Shown here one piece after another: positions 4,918 to 6,191 of a stretch of 6,191 bases of DNA. A model generated the notes under the pieces. It saw only the letters and a list, made by a program, of their open reading frames with translations. It searched no databases and was not told where the DNA came from. Where the stretch lies: positions 1 through 6,191 of the forward strand of contig CAZFAT010000222.1 of assembly GCA_964517075.1 (NCBI GenBank). Reading direction: 5' to 3'. Numbering within the stretch: the first letter of the stretch is position 1; each line of letters begins with the position of its first letter. A program made the translations under genes and the position numbers. The DNA is from CAZFAT01 sp964517075 (GTDB lineage: Bacteria > Acidobacteriota > Vicinamibacteria > Vicinamibacterales > SCN-69-37).

Positions 4918-6191
4918 ATGCACCTGACGGGCGTGCGCGTGGCGGTGGCGGGGGCCGGGCTGGCGGGACTGGCCGCGGCCCGGGCGCTGGAGCAGCGGGG
5001 CGCGGACGTGCGCGTGTTCGAGGCGCGCGACCGCGTCGGCGGTCGCGTGTGGACGCTGCGCGAGGGGCTCGGCGGGCAGCATGCCGAGGCTGGCGCGGAC
5101 CTCATCGAGTCGGAGCACGCCACGCTCCTCGACCTGGCGCGCGACCTGCGGCTGCCCCTCACGCGCATCCTCCGCGGCGGCTTCAGCCACTACGGCGCGA
5201 CGCGATCGGGACGCGTCGCGGTTCAGCCGCTCACGACCGTCGGGCGGACGCTCGAGTCGGAGATCGGCACGCTGGTGCGTGAGTATCGACTCGGCGATCA
5301 GCGGTGGGATGGCGCGATTGGCGCCCGGCTCGCCCGGAGCTCGGTGGCGGCCTGGCTCGATCGCTGCCGGGTCGAACCCTGGATCGCCGAGCGGTTCCGC
5401 GGCATGCGCAACCTGTTTCTCGCCGACCCCGAGGATTTGTCCATGCTCGCCCTCGTGGACTTTCTGGCCGACGATCCGTTCGAGGCCGCCGGCCAGCTGT
5501 TCCGCGTCCGCGGCGGCAACGATCGCCTGGCGACGCGCCTCGCCGAGGGATTACGCTCCATGCCCGACCTGCACACGGTGGTGCGTCGGGTGCGGCAGGA
5601 CCGGCGAGGCGTGAAGGTCACGGTCGAATCGCGGGGCCGTCGGACCGAGCTGGCCGTGGACTATTTCGTGTGCGCGCTGCCGGCCTCGACGGCGCGCGAC
5701 GTGGTGTTCGAACCGCCTCTGCCCGGGCCGCAACAGGATGCGATCGCGGGCCTCTCGTACGGCCGCGCGACGCGGCTGCTGTTGCAGTTCGGCCGGCGCT
5801 TCTGGCGCCGCGCCGGGCGGCCGCGCGCGTTCGGCACCGCGCTGCCGATTGGGGCCGTCTGGGACGGCAGCGAGGACCAGCGCGGTCCGGCTGCCATCCT
5901 CACATTGCTCGCGGGCGGGCGCGCGTCGGCGTCCCTGCAGCAGATCCTGCGCCGCGAGGGGCCGACGGGCGTCGTCGAGCGGCTCGGCTGGCTCGGCCGT
6001 CCGTCTGCGTTCCGGGCGAGCGCGGTCGTGACCTGGGAGCGCGATCCGTGGGCGCGCGGCGGCTATGCCGTCGTCGGCCCCGGCTTCAACCCGCAGTGGC
6101 GCGACTGGCTGGCTCGTCCGGCGGGCCGGCTCGTCTTCGCGGGCGAACACACGAGCGTGCGGTGGCAGGGCTACATGAACGGCGCCGTCGA
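4918..6191 (+). CDS. FAD-dependent flavin amine oxidase family protein (3' partial)
   Basis: An open frame runs from ATG 4918 to the window end with no stop, giving 424 complete codons. The FAD-binding Rossmann motif is at 8-17 (VAVAGAGLAG; G12, G14, G17), with E35 (VFEARD) as the ribose-binding acid and RVGGR at 39-43. Also typical of the family are AGADLIE (58-64), the RGGNDRLA segment near residue 200, and WERDPWARGGY (373-383). The C-terminal FAD-contacting block GEHTS (409-413) is followed by W416 and GYMNGAV (418-424), where Y419 aligns by motif with the aromatic-cage tyrosine of monoamine oxidases. The family oxidises amines to imines with release of H2O2; the substrate here is unknown. 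G382 stands where MAO-B has the cysteine that binds FAD covalently, so FAD is probably non-covalent. R286 (GRATRLLLQF) stands where many members have lysine. Probably only about 15-30 residues are missing. No Shine-Dalgarno precedes 4918, and no other upstream start exists before the in-frame TGA at 4879. No signal peptide is evident. Confidence 0.9.
   Translation, partial: MHLTGVRVAVAGAGLAGLAAARALEQRGADVRVFEARDRVGGRVWTLREGLGGQHAEAGADLIESEHATLLDLARDLRLPLTRILRGGFSHYGATRSGRVAVQPLTTVGRTLESEIGTLVREYRLGDQRWDGAIGARLARSSVAAWLDRCRVEPWIAERFRGMRNLFLADPEDLSMLALVDFLADDPFEAAGQLFRVRGGNDRLATRLAEGLRSMPDLHTVVRRVRQDRRGVKVTVESRGRRTELAVDYFVCALPASTARDVVFEPPLPGPQQDAIAGLSYGRATRLLLQFGRRFWRRAGRPRAFGTALPIGAVWDGSEDQRGPAAILTLLAGGRASASLQQILRREGPTGVVERLGWLGRPSAFRASAVVTWERDPWARGGYAVVGPGFNPQWRDWLARPAGRLVFAGEHTSVRWQGYMNGAV

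Noticed and set aside
4897..5190. Extension of the beta-propeller protein upstream to 5190
   Set aside because: It would place about 98 residues before a clear signal peptide and overlaps the FAD-binding motif of the divergent amine oxidase.
4863..5614. Overlapping plus-strand open frames at 4863-5282 and 5081-5614
   Set aside because: Both are Arg/Ala-rich shadows of the amine oxidase frame that starts at 4918, which carries the real FAD-binding and C-terminal motifs.
5551..6150. A 199-codon minus-strand open frame opposite the amine oxidase
   Set aside because: It is Arg/Ala/Pro-rich with no motif and mirrors the third-position G/C bias of the plus-strand gene.
1..6191. Possible CRISPR array, insertion sequence, tRNA, phage or toxin-antitoxin genes
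   Set aside because: No spaced direct repeats, transposase motifs, terminal inverted repeats with target duplications, cloverleaf folds or toxin-antitoxin pairs were found on reading both strands.

Overview
This is a very GC-rich window (roughly two thirds or more G+C by eye) with dense bacterial genes and strong G/C preference at third codon positions. The gene content suggests a free-living, high-GC Gram-negative-type bacterium: AddA-type helicase-nuclease, TatA, an exported PQQ-like beta-propeller protein and a flavin amine oxidase. The 'DWPQW' beta-propeller protein and the small coiled-coil membrane protein recall Acidobacteriota such as Vicinamibacteria. That placement is a low-confidence guess from protein style, since no rRNA or other marker is present.

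Layout. (1) Positions 1-1832 (+) hold the C-terminal half of an AddA/RecB-type helicase-nuclease whose start lies upstream of the window. (2) Positions 1836-2621 (+) encode a histidine-phosphatase-superfamily protein, three bases after the addA stop and probably in the same transcript. (3) Positions 2622-2851 are a 230-base gap with two short inverted repeats and no gene. (4) Positions 2852-3157 (+) encode a 101-residue coiled-coil protein with a C-terminal membrane helix. (5) Positions 3212-3418 (-) encode TatA, convergent with gene 4. (6) Positions 3547-4896 (-) encode an exported PQQ-like beta-propeller protein, upstream of tatA on the same strand. (7) From 4918 (+) to the window end runs an FAD-dependent amine oxidase family protein. 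It has no stop codon inside the window, and its start is divergent from gene 6 by only 21 bases.

How the genes relate. addA and the phosphatase gene look like a translationally close pair. The beta-propeller gene and tatA share a strand, but the beta-propeller signal peptide lacks a twin-arginine motif, so Tat dependence is not supported. The divergent pair at about 4.9 kb carries a perfect 7-bp inverted repeat (TGACCAC/GTGGTCA) over the beta-propeller start. No CRISPR array, insertion sequence, tRNA, rRNA or phage gene is visible. I see no clear new defence or mobile system. The least ordinary element is the small membrane protein, whose coil is built mainly from 11-residue (hendecad) repeats.
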